Source of the DNA: Circinella umbellata
Taxonomy: Eukaryota > Mucoromycota > Mucoromycetes > Mucorales > Lichtheimiaceae
Direction: 5' to 3'
DNA length: 64,000 nucleotides
Assembly: GCA_025093555.1 (NCBI GenBank)
Contig: JAIWNF010000007.1
Span: forward strand, 310,001-374,000
Positions 9,411-22,502 of this stretch are shown piece by piece. The number at the start of each line of letters is the position of its first letter. Position 1 is the stretch's first letter. Both the position numbers and the translations under genes were made by a program. Under the pieces are notes generated by a model. The model had not been told where the DNA came from. It saw only the letters and a list, made by a program, of their open reading frames with translations, and did not search any database.

Positions 9411-12400
9411 ATGAACTTGTCAAAATCAACTTGGACATGTCTTGTACTTTTAATATTGGCCCTGTTTCGAGCAGGTCAATTACATCGAGCAGCGATTGCT
9501 CAACTGTCAACTACAGTTATACAGAGCAACAGTGGTGCACCTGAAATACTCTCTTCTCAACAACCTACTTTACGATTTCAAAGCCAAGAAAGTGACCAAA
9601 CTTTGCTAGACGATAAGAATCCCGATCTTTTTTATTTTGTGCAGGTTTGTTCTTTTTATAAAATACATGTTTTCTTTGTGGTGGGATCATCGTTGAATTA
9701 CCTACACATTGCAAGATAACGGCTCACAGTACTGTCTTTAATAGATATCCGACCTACACATATCAAAATTTAAGGAACAAGGTCATACCAACAATTTTCT
9801 TCAGTTCATCCATTCTTTTCTACCTTTTATCAAGTAAGTATATGAATTCTACTGTCATATTTCTCTATATTCATTATGCACAGACTCTTTCTAAAGAAAG
9901 AGAGCATATTGTGATTGCGCAGCATTGGGTGGACATGTCTAATATATGTCAATCTTTAAAAAAAATAGACCTGAATTAGTAGTAGTTACGGGAGACCTGA
10001 CGGATGCCAAGGCGTCGGACAAAGTAAAAACTCAACAATACCCAGAAGAATGGGAGATGTATAAAGCTATTGTTGAGCAAGGCGCAAAAGGAATTTCGTG
10101 GTATGATATGAGAGGAAACCATGATTCGTTTAATCTCGAGTCTTGGCAATCCGAGCAAAATCTGTATCGAACTTACGGTCAAAGTGCAGAGTTACTGGAA
10201 GCTGGTGAAGGTGTTTATAGTTGGGAACTGGATAAACCGTTTGGTAAATATCAATTCATTGCTATGGATGCCACGTAAGTACTAAACTAGTGCAGTAATA
10301 AGAAAAAAAGGGCTTCGCTAAAAAGAAAATGTGTTACGAAAGTAAGATTTTGAAATGCTTTGGCTAAATTTGCTATAGTCCAAAAAAAGGACCTGCTCGT
10401 CCAATCAATTTTTTTGGTTATTTGACTTCAAGAACCATGGATCGTCTTGCTTCTAGTATCATGACAGCAACAAAATACAACCATACTTTCGTTGTAAGTT
10501 AGTTTTTTTATACTATTGTGTTCATTTTTATTAGACGATTCTTTATCAGGTGAATACTGACAAGAATGATGGATGGATTATCCAGTTTTCTCATTATCCA
10601 ACTACCACTATGGTGTTTGGTGAGTCCAGTCAAGGTTTCAAATTCAAGGATATGGCAGAACGCATGAGTATTTATTTTTGTGGTCACTTACATCGATTAT
10701 ATTTTGGTAAGATGGATATATATTATTCGAAAAATGTGTGTACATTATTATAACTACTGTAGTTGACATCTTTTTGATAAAAAAATGGCTATAAAGGTTT
10801 GGGAGATGTTTTACAGTCATATAATCCATGGACAGATTCACTTGAGCTCGAATTGGCGGATATGAAAGATCATGGCGTATTTCGAATTGTTGCTGTTGAC
10901 AATGATATTATTTCGTTTGTCGATCAAGAATTACCATTAGCAAAAATGGATACCGGCATTCCTATATTATCCAAGGATAACAAAGTAAACTGGCCTGAAA
11001 AACTATCCGTTAAGCCCATTGTTTTGATTACAAACCCAAAAGATTCTCGATTTGTTCTTAGACGTAAAGAGCCTCATTATCGAACACGCACAAGTACTCA
11101 TATACGCTTCCTTGTGTTTTCTGAAAGTGATCCTTCCCAATTGACTGTGCGTATCACAGTTGATGGCCGAAATCATCCATTTACTGCTGAATTTGTTGGG
11201 ACTGACACTATGCCATTGTGGGTATCTTCTTGGGAACCGAATGATTTCGGTGATATGGACGCACACACAATTCATATCGAAGTCACTTCCAAAAATACTA
11301 TGTTGACAGGTGAAGCATCAGTTGAATTCCGTGTAGATGATGTTCGTTCAGCTATTGGTGGAGGTTTTGGCGAATGGTTAATTGGATCCCACGCTGTCAC
11401 TATAGTAAGTTTTATTTATTATTTTCTTTTTTGTCTTCTCCTGTGAAGTGGAGCTATTTAACAATATAGTTTTACCCGTTGAACGTTTTAGATTCGTAAT
11501 GTTACTATAGCATCTATATTGTTTACATTGGTCACATTAATGGGACCTAAAATATATAACGATATTTCTCTCAAAAGTGTCGATCAGCCCTCTTTCACAG
11601 CATCCTCCGCCTCCTTACAAAACCGTATTTTGCTCAAGATCCATCGCATTGATCAGTACCCTACATATGGACCCTTTCAATTTATTCAACGGCAATTTTT
11701 AATATGGACGCTTCGCTTTTTACGTTTACCTCATGATCAACCCTTGATTTGGTATGCTACATTTATTATACAACTATGGCTTATTTCACTACCTTGGTTC
11801 AAAGCCGAATTCATCCCCTCTGCGTCCACTGATGCTAATCGATATGGTACCTTTTATTTATGGGGACTTGTTTTCCCAAATAAGGAATGGATTCCTTTGG
11901 CTGACACTTGGAAATTGGCTGTCTTGGTTATCAATCTTGACGTAGGGTTTTTGTATCGATTTTTCGCATGGCGTTGTACTAATTCGACTGAATTACATTG
12001 TCTTGGTTCAACAAAAGGGCAGCGCCAGGTTCGCCAAATTAATGAGCACCTGTGGTTCAAGGGGCTGGAGGTCATTTTTTGGATGTGGCGTACATCTGTG
12101 GTTATCCAGTTGGCATTCTATTATGGTGGCGTCTGGCCTACATTGATTCTTAATGTACTGATGATTTGGTTGGCCTTCATTGGTGTCATGTTGGTTATTG
12201 GAAAAAATGGACTATTACTAACGTTCCGCGATAGACAGAGACAACGTGTGGCTATCATTGCAAATGGTTGTCGTGCATGTCGAAATGCTGCTCAGTCTCA
12301 ACCAAGTCAAAATGTTTACACAACGAATAATAACAATAATCTGGAGGAGCTTGTAGAGTATCATGCGCTAGAGGAGCAAAACAGATCTAACAGGGAGCGA

Positions 12401-12595
12401 GAAGAGCAGGTATCACAAAACATATTAATAGAAGATGCTGATATTGAAGAAAATGGATCTACATCATCTCATAGCAGCGGAGTATCTTCTTCAACCACAG
12501 AGGCGCTAATGGTGCATAGTCGTAGTACTGGTAATCGGCAACAACAACATTCAAGTTACTGTTCTAATGATAAGTACGACAACAAGCTTGACTAA
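9411..12595 (+). CDS. TMEM62-like membrane metallophosphoesterase
   Basis: Seven exons (9411-9644, 9745-9833, 9969-10274, 10379-10493, 10550-10706, 10797-11404, 11492-12595) give 870 aa. An N-terminal hydrophobic segment (CLVLLILALFRAG) is a signal anchor. The metallophosphoesterase domain carries all metal-binding motifs: SDLHIS (about 80-85), VTGDLTDAK, MRGNHDSFN, QFSHYP and FCGHLHRL. A beta-rich middle domain (FVLRRKEPHYRTRTSTHIRF onward) follows, then several membrane helices in the C-terminal third (e.g. LIWYATFIIQLWLISLPW, LILNVLMIWLAFIGVMLVIG) and a low-complexity hydrophilic tail. Domain order matches TMEM62-type proteins of animals and plants; substrate unknown. The first ATG of the frame (9411) is used. 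Every intron is GT-AG and the frame closes exactly. Confidence 0.93.
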
Positions 12596-12874
12596 AGATT
12601 GCTATGGCAACGACATGACCACTTTTGTTCTTCTTGTTCTTATTGCGACCCCCTTAATTTATAGCTTTTGCACAGCTCCAGGATTTCGTTATGAGCCTGG
12701 TACTGCGTGTTCGTTTTTTTCTTGTTCATCAGACATATTTCTTTCTTCTTTCTCTTCTTTGTCTTCTTTATTTTGATTAGTTTATTTGTGTTTCTCTCTT
12801 TTCAAAAAATACGTATAAATATCTTTTACACATTTCATTTAAATAATCACAGCAATAAAAATATATACATAGTC

Positions 12875-13376
12875 ATGCCATATAGAGACGAACGCATTGA
12901 TTCATCTGGCTCAAAAATAATACAGTGGCTAGCATTGGATCATTTTGAACCAGAACGGACAGTAACGTCTTATTTTGTATCATCAAAAACACTATTTATG
13001 ATCCGAATTCCATTGGTATTATATTCTGTGATCGTCATGTGGGCTGATATTGGTAACAGTATTTCTACTGGCGATATCAATCACTATTTTGCATATTTCA
13101 CTCGATTTACATTTATTGGTCTTCATGCTTATTTGGTGGTAAGTCGTATGTTTCTTTTTTATCCTCAGCATTATTAATAGTCATCTTTCATATATATCGA
13201 TTGTATTTCGTTTTATTCCCCCCTTTTTTTCCTTTGATCTTTTCCAAAAAAAATTATATACTCCTCTTTTTTGAGCTACTGTTCATTATGCTATCGTCCA
13301 TAATTTAAAACACTATTTTATTTATTCATTGTCATTGTCATTCTCCTTCTCATCCCCTCGTTCTCCTTCTTTGATT

Positions 13377-13409
<33 letters not shown>

Positions 13410-14537
13410 CATTTCTTCTCCTTGTCCTAATATGGACTCCTACTGTACAAGTGAACACATATATGTATACAAAAAGTAACTTCTTTAACATCTTGAATTC
13501 TTTCTTCATATTTACTATTATGCGAACGTGTAGACTTCATTTTGTCACCATGTCCAATATTTAAGATGTAAACCTAAGCATCCAGCATCATTTTTAAATC
13601 AATACTCATTTCTCAACTATCTTTATGTTATTTTATATCATACCGTAGTTACTTACAAGTAAGTTAATAATAATGTTGTTGTAAATGAAACTAGTTTTTG
13701 GTATTTGTCAATAATATAATTTTTATTTCATTATTACAGTATTCTAACTCCCGTTGTATATTGGGTCCTTTTATCAGGCGTACTCATTAACAGTAAGTAC
13801 CTCTATATTATTATTCTGTAAAAAAAATCAGTACGTAATCTTCCCCTCTTTCTTTTTCTCTCTGCCTAAGTAATTTTTCCTCATTTACTTCCCTCTTCCT
13901 CCATCATATATGACCCCTATAATAGACAAAGATGCAACAACTATCGATTGGTGGATGGCATTATCACTCCATGGCTCTACGTTCTTTATAATGATGACTG
14001 AAGTAATAATGACACGCATGGTTCTGTATACACGAATGATAGTAGTTGTGTTTTGTACTGTATTAGCTTACATGCTATTAACATTCATCATTTATGCATC
14101 GTATGTATCTAGAAAAAAACAAACATTGTTATTCTCCTTATAACTAACATATACGTACTTTAATTATTATTATTAGTGAAAAGTGGTGGGTTTATTCGTT
14201 CCTGGACTGGGATCAAGGAGCTTCTTGTTCAATTTGGTATATTGCAGTTGCAGTATCTGTGGTTCTTTGTTTTTTCCTGCAGATAGGAATTCACGCATTA
14301 AGAGAGAAGATCGGGGCTAAATGTTGTGTTGTGGATGATGATGCAACTATAATGCCATCTCCAGATGATAAAGAAAAATGCTATGGTGTTGGTAAACTTA
14401 AGCAAAATTCATCCGATATTATGTTTGATAATGTCAAGAATGAAGAAAAGGGTTATTACTCTCAAACTTTGGTTGAAAGTAGTCTTGCTTCACATATTAC
14501 TCTTGGTGCATCATCCACAGATAATCTTGCAGTCTAA
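12875..14537 (+). CDS. Six-helix membrane protein, FAR-17a/AIG1-like or Rolling-stone-like
   Basis: Five exons (12875-13138, 13534-13658, 13740-13792, 13926-14100, 14177-14537) join in frame to 325 aa. Hydrophobic segments in order include TLFMIRIPLVLYSVIVMWAD, the region around FTFIGLHAYLV, NILTPVVYWVLLSGVL, LSLHGSTFFIMMTEVIM, MIVVVFCTVLAYMLLTFIIY and WYIAVAVSVVLCFFLQIGI. The TPVVYWVLLS element, the His in a later helix (LHGS) and WWVYSFLDWD between the last helices recall the FAR-17a/AIG1 family (lipid hydrolases of FAHFAs in animals) and the related Rolling-stone family; I cannot decide between them. The C-terminal 90 residues are hydrophilic. It starts 280 bases after the TMEM62-like gene. 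Catalytic activity is not demonstrable here. Confidence 0.75.
13384..13409. repeat. (AT)n microsatellite
   Basis: Thirteen AT units inside the first intron of the six-helix membrane protein gene. Confidence 0.95.
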
Positions 14538-16515
14538 TTTTCATTACTTTTTCTTCTTATTACTTATAATAATGCTGACCAGTATCATCAGATGCGTGAT
14601 TGGTAGAGTTAATAGGCTTCTAATTTCCTTATTTTACTACTTGTTTTCTTGATTATTTTCTATTTTCAGCCCCAGTCATCATTTATAATTTGATCCTTTT
14701 TCCTGGGATCCTTTTCAAACATAATTAAAAAATGTATATAGTAATTAACTTTTTTGCTTAACCCACATTAAAGTAAATAAATAAATAAAAAAGATCATTC
14801 AAAATGTTTTTGTCTTAATAAAAAGAAAATAAAATAGTATGAGGTTGTTTACTCAGGCAATGTCGTGTAGGGAAAAGCACTGCATGGTAGAATCTAGGGA
14901 AAAAAAACTTAATGATATTGGGCCCCTGGTGTTGATGCTTCTCCTCGATTCTATCGGGACAGAAGAGGAAATGCTCCACGAGAAAGAATCCTTGTTCCAG
15001 ATGCTAATACAGCTATAAAATAATGTATGTAAAACATTTAATTATTTACGATACAAGAACAAGTGTATATGTATATTTCACTGATCAGCGACTACTAACT
15101 ATTAGATAATCATATTATTATTTCTTTTTATAAAAGGACTAAATATATGACGTTTTCGAAACAGATGATCGATTATAAAAGAAATAATCTGATAGCCTAA
15201 ATTCCTACTTTAATTTATTCATTATCTGTATGACCGATTGGACTTAATGGAAATGGTTAGATCGACTATAAATACCATAACATATAATTATTTCAGCTAC
15301 AAATAAAAAAAACAAAATGAATCGCGGTAAGCCTATTATGCAAGACTAATAAAAAAATTAACGAGAGTGATGGATTACGTAAAATACGACTATTATAAAT
15401 AAGTATGCTATTAAGTAGCTAAAAACTTTGACTCTATTTCAAACTGCATCATTTGATCTATTATTAATTATCGTGATCTTCTATCTTACACTACGTATAT
15501 ATTCTGGTACTGTAATGAAGAGAGAATTATGGTATTTCAACATTAATACTACAAAAAATGTTGATTTGTAAATTAAATTGAAAATAAATACTGTTACGTA
15601 CAGTATTCAATTTCAAAATAAAAATGTATATTTTTTGACAGAAAATTATTTGACACGGTGTTATATATCAAGTTGTTGTTATTAGTTCTATAAACATAAG
15701 CACGAATAATGACGCATAATTACACGATCGATGGTGTAATCTATTCTTTTTTTCAATTGGATATAAATTATTTCTTATTTCTTATAGCATTAAGTAGTAA
15801 AGAGAACTCATTCTTTATAATGGTGAAGGCATGATTTCCGATTGTTACACAGAACATTACTTGAGCATAATGAATATAGAGGAGATTTGACACCTGTTTT
15901 TTTTTCTGCTTCCTACTCCTTAATTGATAATGCACAGGTAAACAAAATAAAAAAAATCTTTGAGGGAAAAGTAAAACCATTCTTTTTGTTGAGTAAGAAA
16001 CATTGGCATCATTAAACCAGTTTCCGCATTTTTTATAGGAACAAAGATATGTTTTTTAAGGTGTATAAGCATACGTACATTCGGCTGATTAATATCAACT
16101 GAAAAATTAGAAAAAGAGTATGATAAAAAAGCCATTTTTTCTTGTTATTATAAAAATAAGACGTTTGTATTGTAACAAGATTATAGTCAGAATGGAGAAA
16201 AAGATCATCAATATTAATATTATTGTTCTATATATTGAGACATGGATTAGAGGAAGCACATATTTTGATAGGATTTGTGGTTGTCACTGTAAATATCATA
16301 CTACTACTGCTACAGTACTACATAAAATACAAGCAATTGATTACTCTTATTGAAGACAATGCATAACTTTACTTTTTTACTGGTATGTAAGCAATGCCGG
16401 ACGGAGAATCAATTGTTTTTAGAACTTTACATTTGGGGCAGAAATCCTTTCTCTTCTCTCATTTCTCACACTCCAACTCTTTTCCCATTGCGAACATTTT
16501 TTTTTTTTATACAAA
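14538..16515. other. Intergenic AT-rich region
   Basis: About 2 kb with many stops and no ORF of recognisable family. The only coding-looking piece is at about 14926-15018 (see findings). The last 100 bases before 16516 are pyrimidine-rich and probably the bZIP gene promoter. Confidence 0.55.
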
Positions 16516-17453
16516 ATGACCAAATTGACAACAATGACATTGGCCTCCGATAGTATTAAAGAAGTCACAAATAATGATGATGCAAAGTCAACTACAAACC
16601 GTTCTCATGGTGGTCGTCACCGTATTTTTACTGAAGAACAACGTAAAGTACGAAATCGTCAAGCTCAAGCTGCTTTTCGCGAGCGCCGATCACAATATAC
16701 ACAAACATTACAAGAGACAGTTCTTGGTTTAGAAAAAATTATAACCGAGCTTCAGGTAAAAAGTTTGTCAATAATAGCTAATACTACCAAAAAAAAAGAG
16801 TCGAAGAAACTAATATGTATATATAAAATTTATAGGAAAGTAATCGCAATACAAGTGTACGAGCAGAAATTGCTGAGCAACGATGTATTGATCTTGAAAA
16901 ACAAAATAATATATTACAACAATTAGTATCTACCGTTACTGCCGAGAATCAAAGATTAATTCAAGAGCGATTACCAAACAAACAGCAACCACAAACACCA
17001 TCATCATTTATTGCAGGTAATAGAAATCACCTTGTGTATATGCTCCCACAAGTAATAAACCCTACTCCGCTCATATTTCTTCAAATAGAATTTATGCTCA
17101 CAAATATCTATGAACATTTATAGCTCCAGAAACTTTTGGATCAGAATCAAGTTCAGTGACTGAAGAAGAAATTAACAAGACTCCAACAATGTCGATATTA
17201 TCACAACAACAGCAAGAAGAAGAAGTTTGTAAATCATTAACAGGCGAGTGAGTTTTCTCTTCATTATTCATAATGATCATATAGATGTACATAAAAAAAG
17301 AATTGTGATCCTAGGCAGATACCCCCTTTTTTTCTGTTTTATTTAGATATAGAACAGAATTTTTTTAACCAATGGATCAGCGGTCAAGATATTGTTTCAA
17401 ATACTATTAATCATCTAGGCAAGTGTTTATATTCTCTACTATTGCTATACTAG
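16516..17453 (+). CDS. Yap/AP-1-like bZIP transcription factor
   Basis: Nuclear DNA-binding protein. Exon 1 (16516-16755) carries a basic region RKVRNRQAQAAFRERR, the N-x-x-A-Q-x-x-F-R signature of fungal Yap/Pap1 factors, followed by a leucine zipper that continues into exon 2 (16836-17016: EIAEQRCIDLEKQNNILQQL). Exon 3 (from 17124) is Ser/Glu/Gln-rich. The 3' end is uncertain. Reading on from 17247 meets TGA at once; a GT donor there gives only a few more codons. A GC donor at 17244 spliced to 17347 opens FFNQWISGQDIVSNTINHLG, with stop at 17453 or, through a second GC-AG intron, at about 17597. The first option gives about 215 aa. No cysteine-rich redox domain of Yap1 is seen. Confidence 0.82.
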
Positions 17454-17782
17454 TAATCTTTTCTCCCATTTTTTCTCCACCTACTATCATTATACCTTTA
17501 AGGTCAATAGATGGAAAAGAAAAGGGGGAATAAAAAGGATTAAAAAGAACTTTCCGATCCTAGAAAGTAAGCATTTTATCTTTATTTTTTAGGTTGAACG
17601 ATCCATATCACAGAAATATATCCTTTTTACTTCTTTGTCCCCCCCCCTCTTCATCGTTCATGTGTAATTATATATATAGAGATAATGTTTTTTTTTATCA
17701 GTAGTTTTTATTTTTGTATATATTACATTTAATACAAACAGAGCAATCTTTATTTCGTAAGCAGAAAAAAGGAATACAAATT
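17454..17782. other. Convergent 3' region between bZIP and SLC10A7-like genes
   Basis: AT-rich sequence with poly-pyrimidine runs (C8 near 17641) holding the 3' ends of two converging genes, including the possible last codons of the bZIP gene near 17592-17597. No separate gene is seen. Confidence 0.5.
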
Positions 17783-19697
17783 TTATGCTTGAGTGGTACG
17801 TCTACGTGTTGTAGTAGGTAATGTTGATGTATGATCTTCTTCATTATGAGTATTAGTGTTAGTGCTATTATTAGAAGGAATAGAATTTGCCATAGTTATT
17901 TGCTCATCTTCATCGATGTCTTCCAAAGTCTTTTGAATCCATCGTTTTAAAAATGGTACTTGGAAATTACCAATAAATAATCTATTTTTTCGTTGTGATT
18001 GTTTAATCAAAAATATATTATATTATTGGAACACAAACAATAAATTATTCTTTTTAAATAATGATTATTAATAATTATAACTTACTGAATAATATGATAC
18101 ATTAGTAATGGTAAAGAAAGTACACCCACCATACCGAGACTTTTGTCAGAATAAAGTACATTGATTAATGGAATACCCAAGCTAACCGTTTTAGTTGCAC
18201 CACAATACTATATAATCATCAAATGAGATCATGAACATTCAGTAAAGTACATATAAACAAACATACATCACATATATGCATATATATAATGTAAATGTAT
18301 TATTACCATAATAGCCACTGCGTCTTGTCTAGAAAATCGCCATTTTTTGACAAGCTTAGGTGTAGGAGAAGATAAAAGTTTACTTGGCCATGGAACACGA
18401 GCAACTGCAAGACATACAGAGCAACCAAGCAGATACATAAAAATATCAACACCAATAATGGCAATAATATCCACACCACTCATACGATGAAAAGCATTAC
18501 TAGCAACGCCGTCACAAAAAACAGACCAAACCATACATAACAATGCCAAGCTGTTAATGATTGAAAAATGTAATTTGGCAGCAAGGTATTTCACTTTTTG
18601 AGTAAAAAAATATCGAATCACTTGGCCAATCACAAGTGGTAATAGAACGGTCAAACCCAGTGTCCTAAGTACAGAAAGAAAATCAACAGTACCTCGAGTA
18701 CCCGGTGTAAAGATACGACTATCATCTCCAAATACTAATGAAATAAATTGATGAGGTGATATTTAGGTTTTTCTTGGTTTTTTATGAAGTCAAATATATT
18801 CTTCTTGCATCTTTCGACAAAATCTATACTACGTACTACTGCTACTACTTTAAAGAATGGGAAAAATGGGAGATGGAAATAATCAATTACCTTGCATAAG
18901 GGCTGGAGAAATAAAAATTCCAAGAATATTTCCAAGTGCTGCATTGACCAATGCCCCACTATCGTTACTGTATAAATTGTATTATTATTATTCATGACAG
19001 ACAGTTAATCATACGATTATATATTGATAGAATATGTATATATTTAAAAGTATAATGGTATTTACCCATTTGCATTTCGAGTCATGACGGCATTCGAAGA
19101 AACCGTTGTACTTGTCGAAAAAGCAATCATAAAACCTTGATAAACCGACATATCAATATTCGCACCAACTTTAATCAAGAAATGGACAATGCCAAAAGCA
19201 AAAAATGGCATAAATATAAAGTTTATGACTTGAACAACAAGATGTAAACGCCATCGAAGAATAGTATGAAGCATGACTTTGACTTCTAAACCAAGCCCAG
19301 ACAGTAAAAAGATCACAATGACAGCACCCCATTTGACGGTATACTGTGCTTCAATCACACCATCGGTTTTCCCGACTTGAGGAAAGGCCCATGCAAGTCC
19401 AATGACAGTACCAAGACCAACCAAGAACCAGTATTGTTTTAAATAATGAAAAAATCGATCAAAAATACGCTTCCATAATTTCTTTGGTTCATTTTGTTCA
19501 TGTTGCTGAGTAGCTGTTATTGATTGTTCTTGTTTTTTGTTGTCTTCGTTGGTTGTCACCGCTGTTGTTGTTGCTATTATACTACCGTGTTGTCCTTGTA
19601 ATGAAATGACTGTTTCGGATTGTATAGATGACTTATCGTTATCATTACTTAGAGTCGTCGTCGTTGTAGCAGTAGCAGCAGTAGTAGTTGGGGTCAT
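17783..19697 (-). CDS. SLC10A7/Rch1-like transporter (bile acid:sodium symporter superfamily)
   Basis: Five exons (19066-19697, 18891-18967, 18307-18734, 18086-18207, 17783-17991 region with acceptor placing the exon at 17783-17981) give 485 aa in one frame. About ten hydrophobic helices. Family-typical stretches: YWFLVGLGTVIGLAWAFPQV, VIFLLSGLGLEVKVML, FSTSTTVSSNAVMTRN, and CGATKTVSLGIPLI. This is the SBF-like CPA transporter family that includes human SLC10A7 and yeast Rch1, which restrain calcium uptake at the plasma membrane or Golgi. The N-terminal 85 residues are Thr-rich and probably cytosolic. The track-like upstream start at 19706 would be TTG, so ATG at 19697 is used. It converges with the bZIP gene. 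Confidence 0.92.
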
Positions 19698-20170
19698 TAA
19701 ATGCAAAATAAAATAAAAGATTTATGGGTTGATGTGAAAGTAAAAATGAAAGGAAAGAAAATCTGTGAGATCACAATCTTTTTTGTTTAATTTCTCCCGT
19801 TCTCTCCGAGGAAGCGGGGATGTATAAGAATTAAGGTGTATTTTGTGATCAGAGGAAAACACATTCAGCGGGACGTTTGGTGTGTAACCCAGTTTTGCCT
19901 TTCTTCCGATTTTTTTTTAATTCCTATATAATATTATCCAATAATTTTTTTTGAGATGATGTAAATTGGGCTTTTAATGTATGTTTGAATGTTTTATAGG
20001 AGCATGTATGAAAAAGAGAGATAGAAAAATGAAATCAGCAAATCCATGTGAGTCAATTCTAAGGGAGAAAGGGAAGGGTGTAGAGGGAATGATGCAAATA
20101 AAGAATATATAAATGATTATAGAAAAAAACGTATGTGTGTGAGTGAGTAAGTGTGTTTTATTATTGGGAA
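19698..20170. other. Promoter of SLC10A7-like gene and 3' flank of PHD gene
   Basis: About 470 bases, T/A-rich, without ORF. The part near 19770-19900 is pyrimidine-rich on the minus strand and is the likely promoter/5' UTR of the transporter gene. Confidence 0.45.
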
Positions 20171-21968
20171 TTATTGTTCTGTTTGGGAATCGTTAAAAGT
20201 GAAATCAGTATCAAAGTTGGCGAAATCAAACCATTGTGAATCGGATTGCTGAGAAGATGGAGAGGGTGTATTGATAACCGAAGTATTACTAGTAGTAGAA
20301 GGTGTCATTAAACCAAGGTCACTATTACTGTAATAGAGTGAAGGTGTCATAACATGATCACTAATAGGTGTAGATGATGTATAAGTCGTATTAGAAGATG
20401 GTGACATGGAAAAATCTTCCCAGATCTGTTGTTGTCCCTGCATCATCGTTGTGTTACTCAGATCGGTATATGGTTTGTCCGTCGTTTGTGTTGGAAGAAG
20501 TACACATGTCGGACAATGGAATGCTCCTTCATTGTTTAGCTCATTTTCATCCAATCCAATACATTCCAAATGTGAATACAAATGACATGTCTCACATTGT
20601 ACCAAATTATCACTTGGATGCTTTTCACCACAAGCACAATTTATAGGTTTAATCGGTTTGCGTTGCTTACAACGATCTCGATGATAAACTAGTCCATTTC
20701 GATTCTTGTATTTTTTGTTGCAATCTTTACAAATAAATGCGCGAGAACCTGCATATATTGAACGAGAAGATAAATATATGCTCATATATATTTTATACAT
20801 ACACATACACTCTCTCAATATGAATCTATGTACATTAAAAAAAGTAATTTACCATCTTGTAAAGTCACTGCTGCTAATGCAGGATCTGCTGCTTGTCTCC
20901 CACATTTTGCTTTACGTGATGGTTGTTTGAGTCGTTCCTGTTGTTCTTGCTGAGATGAAGATGGTAAAGGTGCTGTTGTTGTTGTTCCAAAAGACGGTAA
21001 CTGTGATCGTGTCATTTTTAGATCCTTGGTCTGAATTTGCTTTTTACTATCGTTTTGTCTCTTCAAATTACGACTATTACCCACTGTGACACCCCAAGGT
21101 GCTTGGTTACACTTTCTGGATAATTTGATCTTGTGTTTCTTGCCAATAAACCCAGCAGGCCAGATTGAACACTCATCTTCTGAACTTTTTAATTGTCTAT
21201 ACAAAGCGCTATCCTGTCCTTCTGCTTCTAATGCTGCAATCACACGAAACTTGGCTTGGGATAATCGCACCTTCAATAGTTCGCTCAAGTTTTTAATTTT
21301 GTCATGAGCTAGATCACCCAATGATGGTTCACCAGGCCAAATATCAAAACATGTTTGGTATAATGTAGATGATAATGATGATGATGGTCTATTAGAAGTA
21401 GTAGTGCTAGTAGTAGTAGTAAAGTTGGTAGTGGTATCGCTACTAGTGTGATTAATAATAATATCATCAACATCAATCGTCATCTTAGATAATGATGAAG
21501 ATCGTATGGCAGAAGAATGCAACTCAGTATTATCAGGCTGTGTGCGCAACCGTTTTCTTGGTGACGCATCATACATCATAGGGAGTGCAGGCTTGAAAGG
21601 TTCAGCAGGATCAATTCGACGACTTAATAAACGAAGCTGTTCTGCAGACAAAGGTGGAGTTACTTTTTTTTTACGTTTGCCAGGAATGGTCTTGCTACCA
21701 ACAAAAACATGATCATTCTCAAACTCATGTCTTTTAACACGAACCATGGGTGTTACTACTGTCAACGGCGTAGTGAGACGATTGCGTTGACCATGATTGT
21801 CAAGGGATCCAAGGACTGACAATGACTTTCTATTATTTATAGGTAGTCCAAACAACAACACATAGACAGAGTATTAATAACGCTCTCGTTTTGGATATAC
21901 AAGTTGAGATGAAGGTTGAGAAGAAGAAGAAAAATTTACTTTGATAAGGTCATGGTCCATTCGTCCAT
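20171..21968 (-). CDS. Whi5-like (GTB-type) protein with C2H2-like and PHD zinc fingers
   Basis: Three exons (21940-21968, 20853-21829, 20171-20748) give 527 aa. The first is a 29-base exon (MDEWTMTLS) that restores an ATG missing from the long exon. Around residues 200-217 NLSELLKVRLSQAKFRV resembles the GTB motif by which yeast Whi5 and relatives bind SBF/MBF. SPRKRLR upstream is a consensus CDK site (S-P-x-K/R) and basic patch. The C-terminus has a C2H2-like finger (C-x2-C-x12-H-x3-C spacing, about 340-361) and a C4HC3 PHD finger (CACGEKHPSDNLVQC, ETCHLYSHLEC, FHCPTC, about 370-413), then a Ser/Thr-rich tail ending in acidic/aromatic DFANFDTDFTFND, possibly an activation domain. A nuclear regulator is inferred; the Whi5 link is tentative, the zinc fingers are clear. 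Confidence 0.82.
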
Positions 21969-22502
21969 GGTGTGCTGCGCGCGCAAAGAAAAAAAAAACT
22001 AAAAAAGGGAGGGAGGAAAAGAGAAGGGTTATGTGTGCAAAATTTTCTCTTCACTCTTCGCGGAAAGAATAGCGGACGCTCGGATTTTGTAACGGAAGCA
22101 GTACCTTTAAAGACCAGTAACCAACTACATGCCACGTCACCCCAACTATGAATCGTGTTGTTTTTTATTTATTTGATAAGCACCGCTCCTTTAAGCCTCA
22201 GATCATTTAACAATAAAGAAGGACAATCCTTTTATTGACTGAAAATAAATAAGATCTTGTTCAATTGAACAATACAAGTTTGAAGAGGATGCAAAAAGAA
22301 AAGAGAAGTATACAGAATAGAACAAGTGTTATTGAAGTAATGGTGTTACAGGAGTATATAAAAGGTTTGGTTATAGAAGGGAAAGGGGGGAAGAAGTACA
22401 CAGTAAAAGTTAAAATGCTTATATAATATAAATAATATGAAATAGTGATGAAAGAACAAATAAAATGGATGTTGTTTTGTTGCGAATAATTAGATTTAGT
22501 TA
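21969..22502. other. Promoter of PHD gene and 3' flank of Opy2 gene
   Basis: A short GC-richer patch with a GCGCGC run lies just upstream of the PHD gene start (about 21977-21983), with purine-rich tracts beyond. No gene seen in the remaining 400 bases. Confidence 0.45.
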
